DNA of 64,000 nucleotides from Saccharophagus degradans 2-40. GTDB taxonomy: Bacteria > Pseudomonadota > Gammaproteobacteria > Pseudomonadales > Cellvibrionaceae. Below are positions 9,189-18,698 of the stretch, one piece after another. The DNA lies in the NCBI RefSeq assembly GCF_000013665.1, contig NC_007912.1:3713501-3777500 (forward strand). The letters run 5' to 3'. Position 1 is the first letter of the stretch. The number at the start of each line of letters is the position of its first letter. Below the pieces are notes generated by a model that worked only from the letters and a program-made list of their open reading frames with translations, ran no database searches and was not told where the DNA came from. Made by a program: the position numbers and the translations under genes.

Positions 9189-9668
9189 CTAACCTAACGC
9201 TTTTTTTACCGCCCCTTCCATAGAGGCAGGCTTAGTAAATGGCGCGAAGCGTTTAATGGGCGTGCCGTCTTTACCAATTAAAAACTTGGTAAAGTTCCAC
9301 TTTATATTGTTGCCCATAAAGCCCGGTAGCGCGGTTTTTAAATACCTATACAACGGGTGAGTATTGGCACCGTTCACGTGTATTTTTTCGGTAATTAGAA
9401 AATCCACCCCGTAGTTAATTAAGCACCCTTCAGAAATAGCCTTGGCATCCCCCGGTTCTTGCTTGCCAAACTGATTACACGGGCAACCTATTATCACTAG
9501 CCCTTCGCTGGCGTATTGCTGGTGAAGCTGCTGTAAACCTTCGTACTGCGGTGTAAAGCCGCACTTGCTTGCCGTATTAACAATTAACAGGGCCTTGCCC
9601 TTAAAGTCGCTAAAACCTATCAATTGGCCTTGTAGGCTCTGTATGTTTATATCGTAAATTGAAGCCAT
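9189..9668 (-). CDS. Glutathione peroxidase family (thiol peroxidase) protein
   Basis: 159 residues, typical for the GPx family, no signal peptide, so cytoplasmic. It would reduce hydrogen peroxide or lipid hydroperoxides with thioredoxin or glutathione. Peroxidatic Cys36 sits in the signature NTASKCGFTPQY; the second signature GCPCNQFGKQEPG and the WNFTKFL motif carrying the catalytic Trp/Asn are present. As a Cys enzyme with a further Cys in GCPCNQF it is likely thioredoxin-dependent, as in other bacterial members (family knowledge). Appears to be a single gene. Confidence 0.92.
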   Translation of the reverse strand: MASIYDINIQSLQGQLIGFSDFKGKALLIVNTASKCGFTPQYEGLQQLHQQYASEGLVIIGCPCNQFGKQEPGDAKAISEGCLINYGVDFLITEKIHVNGANTHPLYRYLKTALPGFMGNNIKWNFTKFLIGKDGTPIKRFAPFTKPASMEGAVKKALG

Positions 9669-10117
9669 TTTGGTGCGTGCCTATAGTATTAATTGCTGTA
9701 AAAACGCAAGACTAACATAACGCGTTAATCGATCCATTACTCTTTACCCACAAACAAGTACCGCGTTACTATTTTGGCCAGCTCATAGCCATGCAGCACC
9801 AACATAATAAGGGCCAGCGCCCAGCTACACTTCCAAACACATCGTTTAAATACTTAATTGTAGAGAGCACGTTATGAAAAGTGTAAACACAAGCAGCGCC
9901 GCAACTAGCCAGAACTTTCTTGGACATAATTTTCTTGGACACGCACAATAGCATTTTTTAATGAGCATCTTGGGTGAGCTTACTCGTCACGCTCACCGCG
10001 CAGTTAGCACATAGCAGTAGCGCATAGTTAATGTAAAGCTAACGTAAACTTAACCCGCTTTGCGTTACGCTATGCGCACCAACGCTTCCCAAAACGCAAT
10101 TATTAAGTGGCTAAAAT
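9669..10117. other. Intergenic region, nothing assigned
   Basis: 449 bp between the peroxidase start (minus) and the broken esterase (plus). AT-rich, with several copies of short TTAAC/GTTAA motifs near 10020-10060. I see no gene, hairpin with T-run or clear operator. Confidence 0.5.
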
Positions 10118-11205
10118 ATGAAACCTTACCCCTACTCTAAACCGACGCCAACATTAAATTGGCTTAAGCCTTGCGCCACTTTATTTCTATTTGCTTTCAC
10201 AATATTTGTTAGTGCGGCGGCAATTAGCGCAAGTGGCGAAGCAGCTACCAAAAACAAAGTGTTATATATTGGCCGCTTCGACCACACTATACCAAACCAA
10301 ACCCGTTTCACTTGGCCCAATTCTGCCATTGCGTTTCGGTTTGAGGGCACACAAGCCAGCATTGCTATAGCCAGCCCCAATAAAATGCGTTTTCAAGTAA
10401 ATGTAGATGGCAAAATTAAAGATCTATTTGTAAAAGCAGGCGAGCACCAATACACGCTGGCAAACACACAGTAACGCTTACTCGCTTAAGCGAATCGTTT
10501 ACCGGCATTGCAGCCATTACATCGGCGCCAATAGTAGACGGCATACTACTAGCGCCGCAAAGCCCCGCGAAAAACAAATTGCTTGTTATAGGCGACTCTA
10601 TTACCGCAGGTTACGGCGTAGAAGGTGAAAGCGAACAGTGTGGTTACAGTATAGAATCCAGCAACGCGCAAAAGACTTACGCGGCAATTACAGCCAACAA
10701 CTTAAACGCTAGCTTGCACACATTGGCGTGGTCCGGCATTGGTGTTTGGCGATCTTACGGCGAACAAAAGCCAGTAAACCCCACTATTACCGTGCGCCAA
10801 CAACGTGCACTAGCAGACGACCCCAACAGCAAATGGAACAGTGCGCTATACCAACCTAACGCAATTTTAATAAATATTGGCACCAATGATTTCTGGGAAT
10901 TTAAAAAACCAAATATTGTGGCCGAACAGTATAAAAAGCACTTACAAAAACTTATAAATACACTGCGGCAAGATTACCCAACCCAGCCCTATTATTTAAT
11001 AGTAAGCCCTATGCTGGGTGGCGAAAAACGGGATTCACAAAAACAAATACTGGCGAGCTTCACCAATAGCAATATTGCCGTATTAGATTTAGGGAAAATA
11101 GAACCCGAAGATGGCCTGGGCTGCCACTACCCCCCAAACCTAACCACTCAACACCGGCTAGCCACAAAACTTACAACGCGCCTAAAAGCCGATTTAAACT
11201 GGTAA
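10118..11205 (+). pseudogene. CE2-type SGNH esterase broken by a frameshift and lacking the usual catalytic His
   Basis: Two frames together make one carbohydrate esterase family 2-like protein. Frame one (10118-10474) has a signal-like N-terminus and the jelly-roll part (YIGRFDHT…FTWPNSAIAFRF) and stops at TAA. The next frame picks up at GTAACGCTT (about 10470) with VTLTRLSESFTGIAAITSAP and runs to 11205 through GDSITAGYG (catalytic Ser block), INIGTNDFW and a C-terminal block. The break lies in AACACACAG, where gain of one AC pair explains the shift. The C-terminal block reads DGLGCHYPPN where family members have a DxxH-type GCDYHPN, so the catalytic His appears replaced by Pro. Both changes suggest decay. 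CE2 enzymes deacetylate xylo- or mannan-oligosaccharides, fitting the xylanase next door. Confidence 0.75.
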
Positions 11206-11253
11206 GCATAAATTACAAACCACTCATTCAAATATAAGAAACCGTACAAAAAA

Positions 11254-11289
11254 AAGCCCCGCCCAAACACTACTATTCGGGCGGGGCTT
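11254..11289. terminator. Bidirectional terminator between esterase pseudogene and GH10 xylanase
   Basis: Perfect 11-bp GC-rich stem (AAGCCCCGCCC at 11254-11264 with GGGCGGGGCTT at 11279-11289), 14-nt loop, with A8 before it (T-run on the minus strand) and TATCTTT after it. Serves the convergent 3' ends. Confidence 0.85.
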
Positions 11290-11330
11290 ATCTTTACTAG
11301 AAATTAGCAATTACAGTTTCGAGTTAGAAC

Positions 11331-13190
11331 CTATTCTGTAAGCGCCTCTGCCACGCCATAGAATGCTTCTTTTTCTACATAGGGGCCATTAGCTGGGCCA
11401 CTAAATAATAGCGGCCAATCATCAGCGCCTTGACGATTATCAAAATCTAACAACCAGCTATCACCATCCCATATACCCCATACGGTTAAGCCCCCGCGCA
11501 AATGCGCTGGCACAACAGTCAAGTAGGTTTTTACAATGGATTTATAACGCGCCTTTTGCAACGCAGCGGCTTGTGACGTGTAAGTTGAATATTGCGGGAA
11601 TGAACCACTGCCATAAGGGTTATTAATAGGCACATCCAGCTCAGTAATTTTTACCTTTAAGCCGCGATCCACAATAGCTTGGAAAGCCGCAGCAATATTG
11701 CTGGTGCTGGGCCAATCAATTTGCACGTGCATTTGAAAGCCCACACCATCGATAGGCACATTGTTCGCTTGCAAGTCATCGACTAATTGCAACAAGCAAT
11801 TTAACTTATTGGCATTGCCACCTTCGGTATCGTAATCGTTGTAATACAACTCTACGCTAGGGTCTGCTGCTCGGGCCGCGCGGAACGCATTGGCAATATA
11901 AGCTTTACCTAAACGCTGGTAAAACAAAGAGTTGCGATAACAACTAGATTGGCTCTCATCGATAGCTTCGTTTACCACATCCCAGCTTACTACTCGGCCT
12001 TCAAAATGATCGGCAATAGTGGTTACGTGGGTATCCATCATAGACGCAAAATTACCGCTGTAATTATTCATCCAATTTGGTACTTGGTAATCGGAATGCC
12101 AAATAAAAGTATGGCCGTGCACACTTACGCCGTTGCTATTTGCCCAGTTAACCATGGCATCCGCTTGACTAAAGGTGTAGCTATTTTCGGATGGGTGCAA
12201 GTAACTCATCTTCATAATGTTACCGGCTGTAATTTGGTCGAAGTGTTTTTTAACAGTTGCCTCTTTCGCAGCAATAGATAAAAAGCTACGGCTCTCATTA
12301 CCCGCAGTTACAGCAACGCCAATGGGGAAATCTGCCAAGGTATATAAGTTTGCAGCAGAACCGCTAGAGCTAGAACTACTTGAAGAAGTAGAACTTGTGC
12401 TTGATGAACTAGAACTAGTAGACGAGCTTGAACTGCTAGACGAGCTTGAACTGCTAGACGAGCTCGAACTAGAGGAACTTGAAGAGCTGCTAGAACTAGA
12501 CGGACAACTATTTACCACCCCACCCGCATTAGACGGTTGCGATTCGCACGTTGCTCGGCCGATACAACTTTGGTTGTTTTCCCAACCCCAACCACTATTT
12601 TGGTTATTGCATAAAGGGCGAGGCGCATCTTGATACCACTTACACATTTCTACACAGTTTGCGCCCGATGAACTGGAAGAGCTGCTAGATGACGAGCTTG
12701 AAGTGCTAGACGAGCTACTCGATGAACTCGAACTGCTGCTAGAACTAGAGCTGCTAGACGAAGAACTAGAGCTTGAGCTGGAAGAGCTAGACCCTGTAGC
12801 ACATACAGCCCCCGTTACCGCTGGTGTTTCTGCCGCGCCATTAGCCGTGCCTTGAAAACCAAATTCCACCGACTGCCCAGGTTGAATACCGCCGTTCCAA
12901 CCAATATTGCTGGCGCTATAAGGGTTATTGCCAGACAGCGTAGCGTTCCATGAATTTGTTACACGGTTGCCATTAGCGTATTGCCAGTTAACCGCCCAAC
13001 CGTTTACTGCGCTACCGGTATCGTTTGTTATGCGAATACTCGCGGTAAAACCCGAACCCCACGAATTGGTTACGGTGTATTCACAGGCTGCACTTGCAGT
13101 TTGCGCTGCGAGTACAAGTCCGGTGCTTATACTTATTATGCCCACGGTACGCGCCAAGGCGCCGTGGATAGATTGACGTAGCTTGATCAT
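11331..13190 (-). CDS. Secreted GH10 endo-beta-1,4-xylanase, CBM2-polySer-CBM10-polySer-GH10
   Basis: 619-residue secreted xylanase. Signal peptide ends near AAQTASA (residue ~35). CBM2 about 36-135 ([19 protein letters not shown], exposed Trp residues) and CBM10 about 176-227 ([16 protein letters not shown]), both cellulose-binding families, are separated by serine-only linkers of about 35-45 residues. The GH10 barrel is about 282-617 with acid/base E408 in WDVVNEAID and nucleophile E517 in [18 protein letters not shown] matches the family. It would cut xylan while tethered to cellulose in plant cell walls. AGGATC lies upstream of the ATG. It sits between a broken acetyl-esterase-type gene and a broken GH2 gene, suggesting a former hemicellulose cluster. 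Confidence 0.95.
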   Translation of the reverse strand: MIKLRQSIHGALARTVGIISISTGLVLAAQTASAACEYTVTNSWGSGFTASIRITNDTGSAVNGWAVNWQYANGNRVTNSWNATLSGNNPYSASNIGWNGGIQPGQSVEFGFQGTANGAAETPAVTGAVCATGSSSSSSSSSSSSSSSSSSSSSSSSSSSSSTSSSSSSSSSSSSGANCVEMCKWYQDAPRPLCNNQNSGWGWENNQSCIGRATCESQPSNAGGVVNSCPSSSSSSSSSSSSSSSSSSSSSSSSSSSTSSSSSSTSSTSSSSSSSSGSAANLYTLADFPIGVAVTAGNESRSFLSIAAKEATVKKHFDQITAGNIMKMSYLHPSENSYTFSQADAMVNWANSNGVSVHGHTFIWHSDYQVPNWMNNYSGNFASMMDTHVTTIADHFEGRVVSWDVVNEAIDESQSSCYRNSLFYQRLGKAYIANAFRAARAADPSVELYYNDYDTEGGNANKLNCLLQLVDDLQANNVPIDGVGFQMHVQIDWPSTSNIAAAFQAIVDRGLKVKITELDVPINNPYGSGSFPQYSTYTSQAAALQKARYKSIVKTYLTVVPAHLRGGLTVWGIWDGDSWLLDFDNRQGADDWPLLFSGPANGPYVEKEAFYGVAEALTE

Positions 13191-13708
13191 AAGAGATCCT
13201 CACAAACATGATTATTTGACCGAAAACACGCCACACATTAAATGCTACAACTGACAATTTCGGCTTATGGTTATATAAGTAGGCGCTAGGGAATAACGAA
13301 TAATTTAGTACCCAATGAGCAGGTATAAATTAACAACGGATCGAATTACCAAGTGGAGCCCACTTGTTTTTTAACGTTTAAGCAAAAGCGCAAACATTAA
13401 AACTGGCTTTATGTATTTATTATTGTAAAAGCGTAATACGTAGGTAGTAGGTATAGAAACACACATATAGTCACGCAGACCATAGCATGCAGACATTATA
13501 AGCCTAAGCAGGCAAATACGGTAGCCCAACCAATAAAATTGTGAACTAATAATTGAAATAAACGGTGGAAAAGATAAACACTAAACAATAGCAAGTGACA
13601 ACTAGTGGACTAGAGCGCACCTCTTGTCCACTAGCCCACTTTGTTTTCGGCTTGCCCCATTATGGAGTCGATTTGTTAATGGGTTTTTAATGAATAGTTA
13701 ATGGGTAG
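13191..13708. other. Intergenic: xylanase upstream region and GH2 3' end
   Basis: 518 bp without a gene. It contains a perfect 9-bp inverted repeat (CTAGTGGAC at 13602-13610, GTCCACTAG at 13626-13634), a possible operator or weak terminator, and a short run of repeats of the form AGTTAATGGG/TTAATGA around 13676-13715 that overlaps the end of the GH2 frame. Confidence 0.5.
13602..13634. repeat. Perfect 9-bp inverted repeat
   Basis: CTAGTGGAC and GTCCACTAG arms with a 15-nt spacer, 75 bp past the GH2 stop. No T-run follows directly on either strand, so it may be an operator rather than a terminator. Confidence 0.5.
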
Positions 13709-16476
13709 TTAATGAGTTGTTATTACCGTTTGTGCAGCTTTTAGCCCTGCCCCCGTAACATTTAAGGTAAGCGCACCCGGCTTACCCGCAACACCACGAA
13801 CAATAACCAAACACTTACCGTTAAAAGCATTGCGGGTATGCGAAGTAAAAGACGTTAAATCCGTCGGGTCACCGTTATCCGTGGCCACAATTTCCCCAGG
13901 GCCAGCTAGGGTAAAGCTTAATGGATTATCGGCAGTGGGCACGTTTGTGGCATCGGCATCTTGCACATCTACGGTTATAAACGCGAGGTCTTTGCCATCC
14001 GCTCGAATTCTGGTTCTATCTCCGGTTAACTGTAATTGGCTAGCACTGCCAGTAGTGGCAACAACAGATTGCGCCCATTGCTTACCATTTTTATAGGCCA
14101 CCACTTTTAATGTGCCGGGCTGATAAATAACGTTGTCCCAACGGATGCGAAATGCATTTTTGCCTTTTATTTTTCTACCTAGCGATTTACCGTTTAGGAA
14201 TAATTCAGCTTCATCCCCAGATGTAAATACATGCACAGGTGTTACTTCGCCAACTCGATTGGGCCAATTCCAGTGAGGCAGAATATGGGCCATGGGTAAA
14301 TCTGGTCGCCAGTGCGCTTGGTACAAATAAAACCGATCTTTTTTAAACCCCGCCAAATCAATTACACCAAAATACGAGCTGCGCGCGGAATAGTAAGGGG
14401 TGGGTTCGCCCAAATAATCCCAACCGCTCCACACAAAACCTCCAGCCACATAAGGGTGATCAGCAAGGGAACCCAGCACTTTATCGGCAGAAGAACCAAA
14501 CGGCGCGGTATACAGCTCGTAGGCGCTTACGTGCGCAGAATTAGGGTCACCACCGGCACCATCTGCTACTGGTGCACTTGCACCTGCGGTTACCGGAAAA
14601 AAGTATTCCCCCCGCGAACTTACTGCGGCCGCGTTCTCGCTACTTATTATTACTTTATTTGGATAAGCCTCGCGAAACTTGGGGTAAAGCGGCGCGGTGC
14701 GAATACCTTTTAAGTGCACGTATTCAGGTGCATTGCGAATACCTTCGCCTTGATAATTCAAATTGATCATATCCATAACCGGCGGCAACGCCATACCCGG
14801 CTTGGCAAAATTAATAGAAACCGAAGTGGGTCGAGTTGGGTCTTCACTTTTTGCAATATCATGCAGTCGTTTTGCAACTGCTGCGCCAGCTTCGCCGGTA
14901 TATTGCTCGCCTACTTCGTTGCCTAGGCTCCAGCCTATTACCGATGGGTGGTTGCGATCGCGGCGAATAAAATTTCGCACATCTGGTTCCGACCATTCGG
15001 GAAATATAAGGTGAAAGTCGAGCGGTGTTTTTTTGCGCTCCCAAGAGTCGAATATTTCGTCGATAACTAAAAAGCCCATTTTGTCTGTTAGGTCTAGCAA
15101 CTCTTTCGCTGGCGGGTTGTGCGCCATACGAATGGCATTTACGCCCATCTCCTGCAATAACTCTAATTGGCGCTCCGCTGCACGCACATTAAATGCTGCG
15201 CCCAACGCACCTAAGTCGTGATGTTGATTTACCCCTTGAATATAAACAGGCTCACCGTTAACCACCACGCCGCGCTCGGGGTCAAACGCTATATCGCGTA
15301 TGCCGAAAGTGGTTTGGTAATTATCTACAACAATACCCGCTTGCATTATTTGCGATACGGCCAAATACCGCTGCGGTTTTTGCGTGGGTAACGGGCCCCA
15401 AAGCTTTGGGTTATTTATTGTAGCGTTAGCCGTTACCGTTACATTTTTTTGCGCTGGTACGGCAACGGCGGTTTCGGTTAACGTAGCAATGGCTACACCG
15501 GTTTTATTATTGGATGCATCCAACTCGAATATACGGGTTGTTACATCTACATGTGCCTGGCTGCGATTGTGCTGCGATTGTGATTATTTATTTTTACCGA
15601 AACATTTACTTGCGCTTGCTGCGCCGAAACAGCTGGTGTTGTGATATGCGTACCCCATTGGGCAACATGCACTTTAGATGTTTTGGTAAGCCACACATTG
15701 CGATACAAACCGCCACCGGGGTACCAACGCGACGAATGCGGCGGATTATCTACACGAATAGCCAATTGATTGCGTCTGCCCGGCAAAATGTACGGTGTTA
15801 AATCTACTCGCCACGAAGCATACCCATAAGGCCAACCGCCCACCAATTGGCCATTTAGCCACACCATCGCATAAGACATAGCCCCATCTACATCCAAGAA
15901 AATAGCTTTGCCAGCATCTTCTGCCGGTATATCTAAACCTTTGCGATACCACGCCACACCGGGGCTAGGTAAACGCCCCATTCCACCGCCCACTTCGGCA
16001 TCCCACCCCGCCATAAATGGGCCAGCAATTGCCCAGTCGTGCGGTACGTTAACCTGCTGCCAAGCACTGTCATCAAAACTAGATTGCACATAGGGAAATT
16101 CGCTACCGGGGTTTGATGGCGGGCGCTGGTAATGGTGTTTAGGGTCTGCAATAAAATCGTTAGCTGTAGGTAGAATCCACGCTTTAAGCACCTGCTCATT
16201 GGCCACAAGATCTATCGCTTCGGTGGGCATGGCATCGGCTGGGCGAGCATCCTCGGCACTTTCTACTTCTGGCCTTACGTCATAAATAAGGTTATCTACA
16301 ACGTCGCCTTGCTGGTATTTTTTAAATGCCCAGCCAGTATCTAGTAACACGCGTTCACGCGGGTTTTCTGGCTGGGTGGCGTGGTCTACGCTTGGGGCCA
16401 TGCCACTTCGGCAGGCAAGCAGAGCACCGCATACCGCTAATATTACGCCCCATACTGCTATTCGAGAACAAGCCAT
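13709..16476 (-). pseudogene. GH2 beta-galactosidase-type lipoprotein split by an 11-bp tandem duplication
   Basis: The N-terminal frame (16476 to 15547, 309 residues) starts with a lipoprotein signal (VCGALLAC) and carries the GH2 sugar-binding jelly roll (DDSAWQQVNVPHDWAI, GWPYGYASW), ending at TAG. The C-terminal frame continues to 13709 with the immunoglobulin-like and barrel domains (VYIQGVNQHHD, SLGNEVGE with the acid/base Glu, VIISSENAA with the probable nucleophile, GFVWSGWDYLGEPTPY). The break is exactly at two copies of an 11-bp unit at 15561-15571 and 15572-15582. Deleting one copy restores a single frame reading NNHNRSQAHVDVTTR. The whole would be a ~920-residue beta-galactosidase or related GH2 enzyme. 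Both halves otherwise look intact, so the lesion may be recent, or an artefact of this sequence. Confidence 0.85.
15561..15582. repeat. 11-bp tandem duplication in the GH2 gene
   Basis: CTGCGATTGTG occurs twice, head to tail, with no intervening base. Eleven is not a multiple of three, so the duplication changes the reading frame. Confidence 0.95.
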
Positions 16477-16826
16477 AGATAACCTATTGAAGATGGTTTT
16501 ATTTATTTCCCCAATATGTACAACGTGTTAATCGTTATAGCGCTAACGGCCCTATATGCGGTATTTACGGGCTTGCAGCAGGCCCAATAAATAGTATTAA
16601 CACACCATATGGTATTTATGACCATTTTATGCAAGAGCTGCATACAAGTAAACATGCGCGTGCAAGTAATATTGCGTTAACAACATAAAAGTAAGCAATA
16701 GCGGTATGTTTAATTTGTAATTAAATGGATAGACGAACAAGAATTGAAGTGTGCGCCCAAGCGGAGGGCTTACCTAAAGTAACGAAATAGAGACAAGTGA
16801 TGTATATGGAAACTATCCACACAAGC
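16477..16826. other. Intergenic region, GH2 upstream side
   Basis: 350 bp; presumably holds the GH2 promoter. TAGG lies about 7 nt before the GH2 ATG. I see no gene or strong structure. Confidence 0.4.
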
Positions 16827-18008
16827 CTACCAATCATCCTCTGCACGCATTTGATTAATACTTTCGGCAACAGCATTTGCAACATGTATTATGTCGACAT
16901 CTAGCTGTGCCAATAGATGGTGAATATCAGTGTATTTGAAGGGTTTTATCACCCAGGGGTATTTTTTTAAATCTTTTGCCATGGCATAAGGCGCGTGCGG
17001 CTCTTGAATAATTAGCCGAATGGGCACTGCTACATCGGGCGCAATAGCTTGCAGCTCTTGAGGGATACTTGAGGGCTCTGTTAGATCTGCAATTACAAAC
17101 CTAGATATTCTAGCAAGCAGGGTAATAGTTTCTGTAATGTCTCGGGCTTCAGCTTGGTCGAAATCAAAAATGACTGGCACAAGATTGCGGCTGCGAAGCT
17201 CTACTTTTAGTGCATCTAGCACCGCTTTGCGCTCGGGCTTAAATCGCCCCAGTAGCAAAACAACCTTACGTGTAACCGTATCTAGCACATCGCGAATTTC
17301 TGGGTTGTTTACTAGCAGGTAAATAAACTGCGCTACGCGAATATTATCGGTAGTAATACTAGGTGTGTGCTGAGGGGTTACTATTAAGTCGGTTGACGAA
17401 GCCGGCTGGCCGCGTAAATCCCACGCAGAAACACCATATACATGTGCGCCATCCAGCTTTGCGCCTTCTACATTGGCGCCCACCATATTTGCATACTCTA
17501 ATATAGCACCACGCAAATCAGCGCCCTTTAGGTTAACCCCGGCCAAGTTCGCTCGAGAAAAATCCGCCCCCTGCAAATTAGCACCACTCAGGTTTACGCC
17601 CATTAAATTTGCGTCTAACAACCGTATATGGGGTAAATCTGCATCACATAGGCTAGCGCATTCTAATTGCGCCCCCTTCATTGCAGACCAAGTAAGGTAG
17701 TTTTGGGTAAACCGAACGCGGTCCATCTTCGCGCCCCGCATATCTACATATCCTAAGCACACATCCTCAAACGTTGCATCGCATAAATCTATAGCTGGCA
17801 CAGTTAATGAGCGAACGTAATCGCCCTTACTCCACAAACCAACCTTACCATTATTGGCGCCACCTTCACCCGCATTGCCACGCTGAACAAACGCCATTTG
17901 TTTGCCAGCTTTGTATGTATGCCACTGCTTTATTGCACTCTCGCGCTCTTCGCTGCGAATAGGCGAACGCACTAACTCTTCAAAACGACTAGCGTCTTCG
18001 GTGTTCAT
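16827..18008 (-). CDS. Pentapeptide-repeat protein with C-terminal nucleotide-binding/TIR-like domain
   Basis: 393 residues, no signal peptide, so cytoplasmic. Residues about 75-205 are pentapeptide repeats in the A(D/N)LxG pattern (LDANLMGVNLSGANLQGADF, then SRANLAGVNLKGADLRGAIL), which fold into a right-handed quadrilateral helix. Residues about 235-365 form an alpha/beta domain with KVVLLLGRFKPERKAVLDAL, VPVIFDFD and RFVIADLTEPSSIPQEL. The conserved strand endings and Asp-rich loops recall TIR or nucleoside-deoxyribosyltransferase-like folds that bind nucleotides. I know this pairing from cyanobacterial and proteobacterial hypothetical proteins, but no function is established. TIR-like domains often act as NAD-consuming effectors in defence, so an immune or stress role is possible; this is inference. 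No neighbour obviously shares an operon. Confidence 0.75.
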   Translation of the reverse strand: MNTEDASRFEELVRSPIRSEERESAIKQWHTYKAGKQMAFVQRGNAGEGGANNGKVGLWSKGDYVRSLTVPAIDLCDATFEDVCLGYVDMRGAKMDRVRFTQNYLTWSAMKGAQLECASLCDADLPHIRLLDANLMGVNLSGANLQGADFSRANLAGVNLKGADLRGAILEYANMVGANVEGAKLDGAHVYGVSAWDLRGQPASSTDLIVTPQHTPSITTDNIRVAQFIYLLVNNPEIRDVLDTVTRKVVLLLGRFKPERKAVLDALKVELRSRNLVPVIFDFDQAEARDITETITLLARISRFVIADLTEPSSIPQELQAIAPDVAVPIRLIIQEPHAPYAMAKDLKKYPWVIKPFKYTDIHHLLAQLDVDIIHVANAVAESINQMRAEDDW

Positions 18009-18698
18009 ATCGCACCCCTAAGTAATAATCAGTTTGATTATAGTTACCAGCAACAATTCACGAACAATTATGCGCTTAGAAAGCGCAAGTTGAATAGAGG
18101 TATAAAGCGACAATTATACCTAGCGCAGTTTTAAAAACTGGCCGAATAACGCCTACGAGGCATAAATTAAAAACCGCATTAAAGCAAGGCAGCCGTAATA
18201 CGTTGTATCAACAGTAAAAAATACGTTCCACCTATGAAAATAACCTCGTAATAATTGCGTTTTCCTCTATCTAACACTCAACATCCATCTAGTTGATTCG
18301 TGCGACGAAATATCATATCCCTTTCCTTTTCCGTGTAAAAAACCGCACCGCATACGTATTCATTTGGCTTGCTTGCGCCCATCAGGATTAAGATAAACAC
18401 CAACAACAATAACAAATGAAAAATAGATAAACCCAGTAAAACACACTGCAATAAAAATAATTTAAAGCATACGCTAAACCTAGGCTGACGCACGGCAGTG
18501 AAATTTACATATTTTTAAATCTATTAAGAACACTGATAAGCACTAACTGCGGACCTAAGCCAGCAGATGCAAACCTGCTAAGTAGCAATTTTTTTACCGA
18601 AGAAAAACTGGAGAGTTAAACCTTCACACCATTTCAATGCAGTTTGATATCTATCAATTTGAAATAACTACAACAATCAAAATTGAAAGGATTAAATA
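18009..18698. other. Intergenic: divergent upstream regions of pentapeptide protein and amylase
   Basis: 690 bp. A 71-codon minus-strand frame at 18278-18493 is hydrophobic but has no ribosome binding site and is not supported. The last 200 bp should hold the amylase promoter; GAAAGGA lies just before its ATG. No clear operator was found. Confidence 0.4.

Noticed and set aside
9769-9954. 61-codon minus-strand frame
   Set aside because: Cys-rich odd composition, no ribosome binding site, no family.
18278-18493. 71-codon hydrophobic minus-strand frame
   Set aside because: Hydrophobic by AT-rich composition; no Shine-Dalgarno sequence and no neighbour support.
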